From: Deinococcus metalli | GTDB taxonomy: Bacteria; Deinococcota; Deinococci; Deinococcales; Deinococcaceae | Direction: 5' to 3' | NCBI RefSeq assembly: GCF_014201805.1 | Contig: NZ_JACHFK010000002.1 | Span: 124,001-188,000 of the forward strand | Length of the DNA: 64,000 bases | Shown here: one piece after another, positions 25,809-34,168 of the stretch | Numbering within the stretch: position 1 is the stretch's first letter | How the letters are laid out: each line of letters starts with the position of its first letter | Notes under the pieces: model-generated | Told to the model about the DNA's origin: nothing | Database searches by the model: none | The model's input: the letters and a program-made list of their open reading frames with translations, nothing else | Made by a program: the position numbers and the translations under genes

Positions 25809-28800
25809 ATGACCACCCCGGACCGCACGCCCACCACCTGGCACCTCACTCCCGAGCAGCGCCGCATCGTCCTGGGGCGGCAGCTGGCCGAACTGCGCGC
25901 GTGGGCCGACCGCGCCCACGTCGAGCTGACCGGGTGGCACTTCACCTTTCCCGGCGACGCGCCCGTGCCCCTGCGCGTGGGCCAGCCGTGGCCGCGCGTG
26001 GACGGCGCGGTCGAGGGCGGCCCCGTCGTCTTCGAGACATCGTTCGTGGTGCCGGCGGGCTACGAGCGCCCGGAGCTGGACCTGGACGTGGGCGGGGAGG
26101 GGCTGGTGCGGCTCTCGACCGGCGACGCGGGCGGGCTGAACCCGCACCACCGGCGCTTCCCGGTCGCGGCGCGGCCCGGCGAGACCGTGACCGTGCGGAT
26201 CGAGGCGGTGCCCAAGGGCCTGTTCGGCGCCCACAACCCCGAGCCGCGGCTGCGCGTGGCGCGGCTGGCGCAGCCGGAACCGGACGTGGCGGCCCTGGCG
26301 ATGGACCTGGGCGTGCTGCTGGACGTCGTGCAGGGCCTGGAGGGACAGGTGGTCGCCGCGCACCTGCTCACGGCCGCCGAGGACGCCCTGGCGGGGCTGA
26401 CGTGGCCGTCAGACGCGGCGGCGTACGCGGGCCGGCCGGGCGCCGGCGTCGGGGCGGACATGGGCTCGCTGTGGTCGACGCCCCAGCCGGGCGAGGCGCT
26501 GCCGCTCTCGCGGGACGTCCTCCAGGGCGTGAAGCAGGCACGCGAGAAACTGACGGCCCGCCTGAAGCAGCTCCTGGCCGCCTTCCCGCCGCAGGGGGCG
26601 CTCGCGCTGAGCGGACACGCGCACCTCGACCTCGCGTGGCTGTGGCCCTTCGCGGAGACCCGCCGCAAGGGCGCGCGCACCTTCGAGACGGTGCTGAACC
26701 TGATGGACCGTTACCCGGACATGACCTTCAACCAGTCGTCCGCGCAGCTGTACGCGTGGATCGAGCAGGATCATCCGGAGCTGTTTGCCCGCATCGCCGA
26801 GCGGGTGCGCGAGGGCCGCTGGGAACCGGTGGGTGGCATGTGGGTCGAGCCGGACGCCGCCATGACCGGCGGGGAGTCCATGAGCCGCCAGCTGCTGTAC
26901 GGGCAGCGCTACTTCCAGGAGAAGTTCGGGCGGCGCAGCACAGTCGCGTGGCTGCCGGACACCTTCGGCTTCACGGGCCAGCTCCCGCAGCTGCTGCGGC
27001 AGGGCGGGATCACGGGCTTTTTCACCACCAAGCTGTCGTGGAACGAGACGACCGCGTTTCCGCACGACGTGTGGTGGTGGGAGGGCATCGACGGCTCACG
27101 CGTGCTGGGGCACATGTTCAAGAACGACATCTATGGGGCAGAGGCACTGGGCTCGTACAACGGCGACATCAGCGCCGAGCACCTGCTGCGCGTGACGGGC
27201 CACGACCGTGCCGCCGCCGCCCCTGGCTGGCGGGGCCGCGCACCCGAGACGCTGTTTACCTACGGCCTGGGCGACGGCGCGGGCGGTCCCAGCGCGCCCA
27301 TGCTCGAGCGCTACGAGCGGCTGCGCGAGTACCCCGGCATGCCGCGGCTGCGCCACGCGCGGGTGGACGGGTTCTACGACGCGCTGCCGACCACTGGCCT
27401 GCCGGTGTGGGTGGGGGAACTGTACTTCCAGCTGCACCGCGGCACCCTCAGCTCGCAGGGGCGCACCAAACGGCTGCACCGGCAGCTCGAAGCCCGGCTG
27501 GTCGAGGCGGACGTGGCCCTCGCGCTGGCCCGCTGGGCCGGGCAGGACGACTCGGCGGCCCGGGCCGAACTGGAGACCCACTGGAAGACGCACCTGCTCC
27601 ACGAATTCCATGACGTGCTGCCCGGCAGCTCCATCCGCGAGGTGTACGCCGAGGCGGAACCGACCCTGCGCGCGGCCCTGGACGGCGCAACCGCGATCCG
27701 CGACGCCGCGCTGGGGGGCAGCGGGGACGCCGTCACGGTCGTCAACCCCTCGCTGTTCCCTCGTCCGCTGACCGCCGTGCTGCCGGGCACGGGAACGTGG
27801 CGCGCCGGAAACACGCCCCTGCCCGCGCAGGCCGTCGAGGGCGGCACGCTGGTCGTCGCGCCCGGGATCACGGTGCCGCCGCTCGGGCACGTCGTGCTGA
27901 CGGCGGGGACCGCCGGGTCGCCCGAACCCACCGAGACCGCCACGCTGGACGAGACCCCCGAGGGCCTCTGGCTGGGCAACGCCTCGCTGCGGGTGCTGAT
28001 CACGCCCGACGGGCAACTGGCCCGGCTGGTCACCGCCGCCGGCCGGGACGCGCTCGGCCCGCAGGGGCACCGGCTGGTGGCCTTCCGCGACCTGCCGCGC
28101 GCGTGGGAGGCGTGGGACATCAACCCCGACACCCAGGACGCCGCGCTGGGCGAGGACCTCCCCGGCGGCACGGTCACGGTGCTGGAACGGGGACCGCTGC
28201 GCGTGGCGGTGCAGGTCATCCGGTCGTGGCGCTCCTCGACCGTGACGCAGACGATCCGCGTGACCGCCGGGAGCCCCCGCGTGGACATCCACACGCACGC
28301 CGAGTGGCACGAGCGCCGGACACTGATCAAGGCCTTCGTGGACGTGAACGCCCGCAGCGACTTCGCCACCGTGGAGACCGCCTACGGGGCCGTGCGGCGC
28401 CCCACGCACCGCAACCAGGCCAGCGACGCCGCGACCTTCGAGGGCAGCGCCCACCGCTTCGCGGACCTCAGCGAACCCGGCTTCGGCCTCGCGCTGCTGA
28501 ACGACGGCCGCTACGGCCACGCCGCGTACGGCAGCGAGCTGTCCGTGACGCTGCTGCGCGGCCCCATCTACCCCGATGCCCACGCGGACCTGGGCGAACA
28601 CGAATTCACGTATGCCCTGCTGCCGCACGCGGGCGAGTGGACGCGGGACGTGGTGCGCGAGGCGACGGATCTGAACAGCCCGCTGGTCGTGGCCGGAAGT
28701 GCCGCCCCCACGCCCCCGGTCCGGCTGGAGGGCCTGCCGGTCGCGCTGGGCACCCTGAAAGCTGCCGAGGACGGGAGCGGCGTGATCCTGCGTGTCTACG

Positions 28801-29003
28801 AACCGCACGGCGCCCGCGGCGAGGTGACGCTGTACGCCCCGGCCGGCGTGACGGTCACGCGCGTGACCCTCATCGAGGACGACCTGCCGGAGGCGATTCC
28901 CTCCACGCCAGCCGGCGGCGACACGCACTGGACGCTCACGGTGCGGCCCTTCGAGGTGATCAGCGTGCGGCTGAGCGGGCTGGAAGTGGGCAGACCACGC
29001 TAG
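25809..29003 (+). CDS. GH38 alpha-mannosidase
   Basis: A 1064-residue glycoside hydrolase family 38 enzyme that cleaves alpha-mannosides, with no signal peptide and hence cytoplasmic. Order: N-terminal beta domain (1-250), GH38 catalytic barrel opening with GHAHLDLAWLWPFAETRRKG (near 265; His and Asp bind zinc), the nucleophile Asp in VAWLPDTFGFTGQLPQLL (near 383), a helical middle domain around 540-640 with HEFHDVLPGSSIREVY, and a long C-terminal beta-sandwich. Length matches bacterial and fungal Ams1-like enzymes. The ATG follows AAAGGAG with 6 bases between. No transporter adjoins it. Confidence 0.94.
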   Translation: MTTPDRTPTTWHLTPEQRRIVLGRQLAELRAWADRAHVELTGWHFTFPGDAPVPLRVGQPWPRVDGAVEGGPVVFETSFVVPAGYERPELDLDVGGEGLVRLSTGDAGGLNPHHRRFPVAARPGETVTVRIEAVPKGLFGAHNPEPRLRVARLAQPEPDVAALAMDLGVLLDVVQGLEGQVVAAHLLTAAEDALAGLTWPSDAAAYAGRPGAGVGADMGSLWSTPQPGEALPLSRDVLQGVKQAREKLTARLKQLLAAFPPQGALALSGHAHLDLAWLWPFAETRRKGARTFETVLNLMDRYPDMTFNQSSAQLYAWIEQDHPELFARIAERVREGRWEPVGGMWVEPDAAMTGGESMSRQLLYGQRYFQEKFGRRSTVAWLPDTFGFTGQLPQLLRQGGITGFFTTKLSWNETTAFPHDVWWWEGIDGSRVLGHMFKNDIYGAEALGSYNGDISAEHLLRVTGHDRAAAAPGWRGRAPETLFTYGLGDGAGGPSAPMLERYERLREYPGMPRLRHARVDGFYDALPTTGLPVWVGELYFQLHRGTLSSQGRTKRLHRQLEARLVEADVALALARWAGQDDSAARAELETHWKTHLLHEFHDVLPGSSIREVYAEAEPTLRAALDGATAIRDAALGGSGDAVTVVNPSLFPRPLTAVLPGTGTWRAGNTPLPAQAVEGGTLVVAPGITVPPLGHVVLTAGTAGSPEPTETATLDETPEGLWLGNASLRVLITPDGQLARLVTAAGRDALGPQGHRLVAFRDLPRAWEAWDINPDTQDAALGEDLPGGTVTVLERGPLRVAVQVIRSWRSSTVTQTIRVTAGSPRVDIHTHAEWHERRTLIKAFVDVNARSDFATVETAYGAVRRPTHRNQASDAATFEGSAHRFADLSEPGFGLALLNDGRYGHAAYGSELSVTLLRGPIYPDAHADLGEHEFTYALLPHAGEWTRDVVREATDLNSPLVVAGSAAPTPPVRLEGLPVALGTLKAAEDGSGVILRVYEPHGARGEVTLYAPAGVTVTRVTLIEDDLPEAIPSTPAGGDTHWTLTVRPFEVISVRLSGLEVGRPR

Positions 29004-29035
29004 CGGGGCCGGGCCTGGACGACCGCCCGGCCCGC
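29003..29035. terminator. Hairpin terminator between convergent genes
   Basis: GCGGGGCCGGGC pairs with GCCCGGCCCGC (one bulged G), loop of 10 bases, starting on the last base of the mannosidase stop codon and ending 4 bases before the convergent hypothetical gene's stop. There is no T-run on either side. Confidence 0.5.
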
Positions 29036-29039
29036 GCCC

Positions 29040-29774
29040 TCAGCGGTCTTCCTCGAACCACGCGGTGGCGAAGCCGGGCGGCCGCACCCGCGTGAAGCGG
29101 TCCCAATGCGGCGCCCACGTGGCGGCGTCGGTGCGGGGCAGGCCAGCGGACAGCAGGCGGTACAGCGCGTAGCCGAGCAGCTCGAAGGACCGGGCGAGTT
29201 CGGCGTGGATGCCCGCGTGCAGTCGCCAGTGGTCGCCGGGCGAGACCAGCCGGAACGCCCGCCGCGGGCTGGCCGGGGCGGTGGTGGCGGCCACCTTGAG
29301 TTCCAGCGCGGCCCAGCGTTCCTCGGGGCTGCCCACACCGGCCACAGCGGCCCACGGCCACGCCTGCACGGCGCCGAGGCCGCTGAGGTCGTCGAGGATA
29401 TCGAGGGCCTCGCGGTACCAGCGGCCACTGCGCAGGTAGTCCTGGCCCCAGCGGCCGTCCTCGGTCCGCAGGAAGCGCGAGGGGTACAGGTCGGCCACGG
29501 CGTCCGACAGGCGCCGCAGCTGGCCGGTCATGCCGCCGACCTCGCGGATGGACGGCAGCGCGCCGCGCGCCTGCAGGGTGCCGAGCGCCCACGCGAGCTT
29601 GAGCATGCGCTCCGTGCCGCCGGCGAGGTCGGTCATGAACAGGAAGCGGTCGGTGCTGCCGCTGTACGTTTCCTGCGCGAGCGCGCTGACGCCGCGTTGC
29701 AGCAGCGCGGCGCCGCGTTCCATCTCGTCACGGACGCTGGAGGCCCGGCGCTCCTGCGCCGTGTGGGGAAGCAT
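29040..29774 (-). CDS. Hypothetical protein
   Basis: A 244-residue, largely helical, soluble protein without signal peptide or membrane segments. Visible features: ERRASSVRDEMERGAALLQRG at the N-terminus, a LFMTDLAGGTERMLKLAWALG segment, and WFEED at the C-terminus. I do not recognise a family. No ribosome site precedes the ATG. TACCCT lies 5 bases upstream, consistent with a leaderless message. Neighbours (mannosidase convergent, isomerase-like gene upstream on the same strand) give no strong functional hint. Confidence 0.75.
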   Translation of the reverse strand: MLPHTAQERRASSVRDEMERGAALLQRGVSALAQETYSGSTDRFLFMTDLAGGTERMLKLAWALGTLQARGALPSIREVGGMTGQLRRLSDAVADLYPSRFLRTEDGRWGQDYLRSGRWYREALDILDDLSGLGAVQAWPWAAVAGVGSPEERWAALELKVAATTAPASPRRAFRLVSPGDHWRLHAGIHAELARSFELLGYALYRLLSAGLPRTDAATWAPHWDRFTRVRPPGFATAWFEEDR

Positions 29775-29779
29775 GGCTC

Positions 29780-29785
29780 AGGGTA
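29780..29785 (-). promoter_or_regulatory. Leaderless-type -10 box of the hypothetical gene
   Basis: TACCCT on the minus strand, 5 bases before the ATG at 29774. Confidence 0.4.
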
Positions 29786-29860
29786 GCGCAGCACGGGCGC
29801 GTCTGGCCGGGCACTTTGCGGCGCTGCCCCCGGTCGGGTGCGCAGGAAACGGGCGCTCCG

Positions 29861-31288
29861 TCAGCAGACCTGCACGACCTCCAGGCCCTTGAGGGCGCCC
29901 AGCTTGCGCAGGCGGTCGGCCACGTGGCCCACGCCGATGGCGCAGTGGTGCGCCGGTCCCTGCGCGTTCCACGCCTCCACGAAGGCGCGCGCGCCGATGG
30001 AAAAGCGGTAGCGGCTGTTCGTGTTGCCGATCTCCAGGATCGGGCCGGGCACCGATTCGCCCTGCGCGACCAGGAGTTTCAGGCCGCGGCCCTCCTCCAC
30101 CACCGACAGCAGCGTGACGGGACCGTGCTGGACGCTCATCTCGACGCTCAGGCCGCGGCCGACCTTGCCGTGGTAGACCTCCAGCGGCCGGACCTTCGTG
30201 CGGCCCTGGGCGATGCGCGTGTGGCCGGGACCGTCGTGACCCATCAGCACCACGTCGTCGTCGAAATCCAGCGCGTAGTACTCCGTGAACGACCCGCCGG
30301 CGCCCAGCACGTCCATGATCTTCATTGCCTGCGCGTTCTTGACCTCGTACTCGCCCGCCACCGGAATGCCGCGCGCGGTGAGCAGCGAGCAGCCCAGAAT
30401 GACGGAGGTCAGCACGTCCTCGTTCTCGCTGCCGGGCGAGCCCTCGGCGTAGTACGCGAGCGAGGTCAGGTCATGACGGGCCACGAAGCGGTCGAGGGCC
30501 ACGCTGGTGCGCGCGGCGCGCAGCAGCTCGGCCGGATCGCAGTCGGGCTGCACGTCGAACTCGCGCCCGAAGTCCTCTACCCGCGCCCGCGCGTCCTCGT
30601 CCGTGACGTCCCGGCGGATCGCCGCGAGTTCGTCGGGCTCGACCACCTCGATGTGCGTGCCGAAGGTGATCGCCTGCAGGGTCAGGTCGGAGTAGATGTC
30701 CAGCATGCCGTTGTAGTAGCGGCCCATCACGCCCAGGCGGCCGTGCGCCATCACGTGCGCCACACGCGCCGCGTCGATCCAGCCGTCCACCTCCTGCCAC
30801 ACGTGCGGATCGCCCTCCAGCACGCCGGTCACCTGGTGGAAGGCGATGCCGGCGCGTTTCATCACGTTGGCGATTTCCGGCACCGGGCACGCCGCGCAGT
30901 ACGCGAGCCAGTCGCCTGTCATCGACGTGCGGTTTCCCAGCGCGTTGAAGCGGGCGTAGTCGATGGCCGCCGCGGGTTGCAGGTTCAGGATCACCACCGG
31001 CACGCCGGCGCGCTGCACCACCGGCAGCACCGTGCTCGACAGCGCGTAGGTGGTCACGTACAGGAAGACGAGATCCACGTCGGCACGGCGCAGGGCGTGC
31101 CCGGCCTCGCGCGCCTTCGGGGGCGTGTCGATCAGGCCGAGGTTCACGACCTCCACGCCGGGCCGTTCCAGACGCGCGGCCACCTGCGCCACGTAGCCCT
31201 TCAGGCGTTCCTCCAGGCCCTCGAACTGTGGCCAGTACGTGTCCAGGCCGATCCCGAACAGGCCGACTTTCAGGGGGTATTCACTCAT
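29861..31288 (-). CDS. L-arabinose/L-fucose isomerase-family protein
   Basis: A 475-residue sugar isomerase-family protein: N-terminal VGLFGIGLDTYWPQFEGLEERLKGY (residues 7-31) resembles the AraA/FucI nucleotide-like domain. A conserved middle region, GSENEDVLTSVILGCSLLTARGIPVAGEYEVKNAQ (near 290-325), and the C-terminal SIGARAFVEAWNAQGPAHHCAIGVGHV end match the family annotated as L-fucose/L-arabinose isomerase. It would interconvert an aldose and a ketose using Mn2+. The substrate is unknown; no kinase, epimerase or transporter for arabinose or fucose adjoins it. ATG preceded by AGGAG. Confidence 0.82.
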   Translation of the reverse strand: MSEYPLKVGLFGIGLDTYWPQFEGLEERLKGYVAQVAARLERPGVEVVNLGLIDTPPKAREAGHALRRADVDLVFLYVTTYALSSTVLPVVQRAGVPVVILNLQPAAAIDYARFNALGNRTSMTGDWLAYCAACPVPEIANVMKRAGIAFHQVTGVLEGDPHVWQEVDGWIDAARVAHVMAHGRLGVMGRYYNGMLDIYSDLTLQAITFGTHIEVVEPDELAAIRRDVTDEDARARVEDFGREFDVQPDCDPAELLRAARTSVALDRFVARHDLTSLAYYAEGSPGSENEDVLTSVILGCSLLTARGIPVAGEYEVKNAQAMKIMDVLGAGGSFTEYYALDFDDDVVLMGHDGPGHTRIAQGRTKVRPLEVYHGKVGRGLSVEMSVQHGPVTLLSVVEEGRGLKLLVAQGESVPGPILEIGNTNSRYRFSIGARAFVEAWNAQGPAHHCAIGVGHVADRLRKLGALKGLEVVQVC

Positions 31289-31348
31289 GCGGCTCCTTGA
31301 ACTGTGCTTCAGCCGTGGCGCGGGGCCACTCTGTGATGAAGAGGTGAT

Positions 31349-31915
31349 TCAGCGGCCGGTCATCACGGCGTGCAGGCCGTCCAGCGCTTCGTGCAGATGG
31401 TCCGACCACGGGCGCTCGGCGGGATCGCTGATCCAGTGACCGAAGGCCGTGCGGAACGCCACGATGCCCACTTCGGCGGTGAGGGTCGCGGCCGGATCGG
31501 GCACGCCGCGCTGCCGCAGGGCGTCCGCGGTGGCCCCCGCGACCGTGGAGAGTTTGCTCAGTTCGCGTGCCTGGAGTTCGGGCGTCGCGTCGATGATCCG
31601 CTGGCGCTGCCGCGAGCGGGTCGGCGTCTCCCCGAACAGCCGGCCGGCGTGATTCAGAGCGGCCATGACCGCCTGGAGGGGCGTGGCAGATGCGGACGCG
31701 TCCAGCACTCCGGTCACGACGCGTTCCTGAAGGATGCCCGCGCCGCCGAACAGCACCTCGCGCTTGTCGGTGAAGTGGCGAAAGAACGTGCGTTCGGTGA
31801 GGCCGGCCCGCGCGGCGATCTCGGCCACGGTGGTCTGCTCGTAGCCGCGCTCCTCGTACAGCTCCATGGCCGCCCGTTCGAGACGGCCGCGCGCGTCTGG
31901 CCCCCAGCGACCCAT
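31349..31915 (-). CDS. TetR-family repressor
   Basis: A 188-residue regulator. The N-terminal HTH (RLERAAMELYEERGYEQTTVAEIAARAGLTERTFFRHFTDKREVLF, residues about 12-56) is canonical TetR. The C-terminal ligand domain is helical and not assignable. It is divergent from the epimerase/reductase gene at 32042, and two palindromes lie between them, so it very likely represses itself and that gene. A TACACT box 6 bases before the ATG suggests a leaderless transcript. Confidence 0.92.
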   Translation of the reverse strand: MGRWGPDARGRLERAAMELYEERGYEQTTVAEIAARAGLTERTFFRHFTDKREVLFGGAGILQERVVTGVLDASASATPLQAVMAALNHAGRLFGETPTRSRQRQRIIDATPELQARELSKLSTVAGATADALRQRGVPDPAATLTAEVGIVAFRTAFGHWISDPAERPWSDHLHEALDGLHAVMTGR

Positions 31916-31921
31916 GCCCCG

Positions 31922-31927
31922 AGTGTA
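31922..31927 (-). promoter_or_regulatory. Leaderless-type -10 box of tetR
   Basis: TACACT on the minus strand, 6 bases before the ATG at 31915. Confidence 0.55.
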
Positions 31928-31946
31928 CCCGATGGCCGGCTCACTG

Positions 31947-31963
31947 ATGACAGCCACTGTCAT
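31947..31963. promoter_or_regulatory. TetR operator A
   Basis: ATGACAG-CCA-CTGTCAT: perfect 7-bp arms around 3 bases. It shares its architecture with operator B, 33 bases away centre to centre (about three helical turns). Confidence 0.75.
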
Positions 31964-31978
31964 TGGAGGTATGCTCGT

Positions 31979-31997
31979 GATGTCAGCCCCTGACATC
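31979..31997. promoter_or_regulatory. TetR operator B
   Basis: GATGTCAG-CCC-CTGACATC: perfect 8-bp arms around 3 bases, upstream of the epimerase/reductase gene. Confidence 0.75.
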
Positions 31998-32041
31998 GGC
32001 ACGTGTGTGCCGCACGACCCCACTTCCCAGGAGGAACCCCC

Positions 32042-32938
32042 ATGCGCGTCTTCGTCACCGGAGCGTCCGGATTCATCGGCTCGGCCGTCGTCCCCGAACT
32101 CATCGCCACCGGGCACCACGTCACCGGCCTCGCCCGCTCGGACGCCGCCGCCGGGGCCATTGAACGGGCCGGCGGCACCGCCCTGCGCGGCGACCTGAAC
32201 GACCTCGCCAGCCTGCGGGCCGGCGCGGAGGCCGCCGACGGCGTGATCCACCTCGCGTACAGCCACGACTTCTCGCAGATGGAGGCTGCTGCCAGGGGCG
32301 ACCGCCAGGCCATCGAGAATTTCGGGGATGTGCTGGCGGGCACCGATCGCCCGCTGGTTATCGCGGGCGGCGTGCTCGGCCTCGGGACAGGCCGCTTCGT
32401 CACGGAGGACGACCGCCCGAGCCAGGCCCCCCACCCGCGCACCGCCAACGCCCAGGCGACCCTCGACCTCGCGGAGCGCGGCGTGCGCTCGGCTGTGGTG
32501 CGCCTTGCCCCGACGGTGCACGGTGATGGCGACCACGGCTTTATCGCCGCCCTGATCGGGATTGCCCGGCAGCGCGGCGTGTCCGGGTATATCGGAGACG
32601 GGCACAACCGCTGGCCCGCCGTGCACCGCCTGGACGCCGCGACCCTGTTCCGGCTGGCGCTGGAGCAGGCCCAGCCCGGCTCCGTGCTGCACGGCGTGGC
32701 CGAGGATGGTGTGCCGGTGCGCGGCGTGGCTGAGGTCGTCGGCCGGCACCTGAACCTCCCGGTCGTGTCGGTGCCCGCTGAGCAGGCTGCCGAGCATTTC
32801 GGGTGGCTGGGCATGTTCCTCGCGGCCGACGTCACGGCCAGCAACACCCTCACCCGCGAGCGCCTCGGCTGGACACCGACGCATCCCGGTCTGATCGAGG
32901 ATCTGGAGCTGGGTCACTACTTCTCTCCGTCGTCGTGA
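32042..32938 (+). CDS. NAD-dependent epimerase/dehydratase-family protein
   Basis: A 298-residue extended short-chain dehydrogenase: glycine-rich NAD(P) motif VTGASGFIGSAV (residues 5-16), GDLNDLASL, an IHLAYSHDFSQM region and a C-terminal VTASNTLTRERLGWTPTHPGLIEDL of the kind found in YeeZ/SDR reductases. The usual YxxxK is not obvious, with HPRTANAQATLDLAERG at the matching place, so catalysis may differ from classic epimerases. Strong ribosome site (AGGAGGAA). It is divergent from, and probably controlled by, the TetR gene; such pairs often respond to small toxic or oxidised compounds. Confidence 0.85.
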   Translation: MRVFVTGASGFIGSAVVPELIATGHHVTGLARSDAAAGAIERAGGTALRGDLNDLASLRAGAEAADGVIHLAYSHDFSQMEAAARGDRQAIENFGDVLAGTDRPLVIAGGVLGLGTGRFVTEDDRPSQAPHPRTANAQATLDLAERGVRSAVVRLAPTVHGDGDHGFIAALIGIARQRGVSGYIGDGHNRWPAVHRLDAATLFRLALEQAQPGSVLHGVAEDGVPVRGVAEVVGRHLNLPVVSVPAEQAAEHFGWLGMFLAADVTASNTLTRERLGWTPTHPGLIEDLELGHYFSPSS

Positions 32939-32960
32939 CGCTGGGCACGGGCGGTTCCTG

Positions 32961-32988
32961 GGAGCGGTGCAGGGGCCTCCACCGCTCC
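32961..32988 (+). terminator. Hairpin after the epimerase/reductase gene
   Basis: GGAGCGGTG (32961-32969) pairs with CACCGCTCC (32980-32988), loop 10 bases, 23 bases after the stop. No clear T-run on the plus strand. Confidence 0.5.
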
Positions 32989-33000
32989 GCCCGACCACGA

Positions 33001-33034
33001 AAAGGCTGTGAGCCGCCCTGCTCGCCCACAGCCC
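33001..33034 (-). terminator. Intrinsic terminator of the rhamnose uptake operon
   Basis: GGCTGTGAGC (33005-33014) pairs with GCT...CACAGCC (33021-33034, 4-base bulge). On the minus strand the stem is followed by five Ts (33004-33000). It lies 37 bases after the SBP gene stop. Confidence 0.7.
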
Positions 33035-33042
33035 AGAGCTCC
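33025..33042 (-). repeat. Short dispersed repeat, copy 2
   Basis: The counterpart of 7324-7341, overlapping the terminator of the rhamnose uptake operon. Confidence 0.4.
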
Positions 33043-33071
33043 AACGGGTCAGCACGCGCTGACCACCGCGC

Positions 33072-34073
33072 TCAGAAGTTGAACTTGTCGATGTTCGCCT
33101 TGTCGAAGGTGTAGGGCGGCCCGACGATGATCTCGCCGTTCTTGCCGATGGTGTACTCGCCGAGCTTCCCGGCCTTGAACTTCTCACCTTCCTTGCCGGT
33201 GATCTGGCCGCTGACCAGGGCCGCGGCGGCGTAGGTGGCGAGGTAGCCGACGTCCGAGGGGTTCCACAGCTGGAACGCGGTCACGGTGCCGTCCTTGACA
33301 AACGCCCGCATCTGGTTGGGCGTGCCCAGGCCCGTCAGCATGACCTTGCCCTTCTGCGGGCTGGTGGACAGGTAGCGCGCGCCGGCGCTGATGCCGACCG
33401 TGGTGGGCGAGATCACGCCCTTCAGGTTCGGGTACGCCTGGATCAGGCCCTGCATCTCGGTGAAGGACTTCTGGTCGTCGTCGTTGCCGTACGCGATCTT
33501 GACCAGCTTCATGTCCTTGTACTTGGGCAGCTTGAGTTCTTCCTGCATCCACTTGATCCAGGTGTTCTGGTTGGTGGCGTTGGGCGTGGCCGACAGCACG
33601 GCGATGTCGCCCTTGTAGTTGATCAGCTTGCCGAGGAGCTGCACCTGCGCGCGGCCGATTCCTTCGGAGTTCGCCTGGTTGATGAACAGCGTGCGGCCGG
33701 ACACGGCGGTGTCGGAGTCCATGGTCACGATCTTCATGCCGCTCGCCTTGGCGCGGGCGAGATACGGCAGCAGGGCGTTGGCGTCGTTCGCGGCGAGCAC
33801 CAGGGCGTCCTGCTTCTGGGCGATGGCGGTGTTGATGTAGCTGACCTGGCTGCTGGCACCGGCATCGGACGGGCCGACGATCTTGACGGCCGCGCCGATC
33901 TCCTTGCCGGCCTCAGTGCCGCCGCTGGTCTCGATGACGTTGTAGGGATTGTTGATGTTCTTGGGCAGCAGCGTGATCTTCAGGCCCTTCTTCAGGGCGG
34001 GCGTCTGGGCGGCGGCCAGGGTGGCGACGGAGCCGAGGGCCAGGGCGGACAGGAGCACGGAACGCTTCTTCAT
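33072..34073 (-). CDS. rhaS: Rhamnose ABC transporter substrate-binding protein
   Basis: A 333-residue periplasmic sugar receptor of the CUT2 class (Peripla_BP_4, related to RhaS and LsrB). It has a signal peptide (MKKRSVLLSALALGSVATLAAAQ) and LKITLLPKNINNPYNVIETSGGTEAGKEIG near residue 30, where PKxxNNPY is the ligand-site opening; VMLTGLGTPNQMRAFVKDGTV is also typical. It is the last gene of the minus-strand rhamnose uptake operon, 73 bases after the permease and behind a long inverted repeat. Rhamnose is inferred from the flanking RhaM/RhaI/RhaB genes; the family also includes AI-2 receptors. Confidence 0.88.
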   Translation of the reverse strand: MKKRSVLLSALALGSVATLAAAQTPALKKGLKITLLPKNINNPYNVIETSGGTEAGKEIGAAVKIVGPSDAGASSQVSYINTAIAQKQDALVLAANDANALLPYLARAKASGMKIVTMDSDTAVSGRTLFINQANSEGIGRAQVQLLGKLINYKGDIAVLSATPNATNQNTWIKWMQEELKLPKYKDMKLVKIAYGNDDDQKSFTEMQGLIQAYPNLKGVISPTTVGISAGARYLSTSPQKGKVMLTGLGTPNQMRAFVKDGTVTAFQLWNPSDVGYLATYAAAALVSGQITGKEGEKFKAGKLGEYTIGKNGEIIVGPPYTFDKANIDKFNF

Positions 34074-34101
34074 ACGACCTCCAGGTCAGGGGGAAACGGG
34101 C

Positions 34102-34168
34102 GGGGAACACCGGGTGAGGGGAATGCAGAACCACGGAAACACAGTGTTATGGAGACACGGTGTTCCCC
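34102..34168 (-). other. Long inverted repeat between permease and rhaS
   Basis: GGGGAACACCG (34102-34112) and CGGTGTTCCCC (34158-34168) are perfect 11-bp arms. The 45-base interval contains a second palindrome AACAC-A-GTGTT (34138-34148). The outer arm lies in the last codons of the permease gene. Likely an RNA structure that separates SBP expression from the permeases. Confidence 0.6.
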
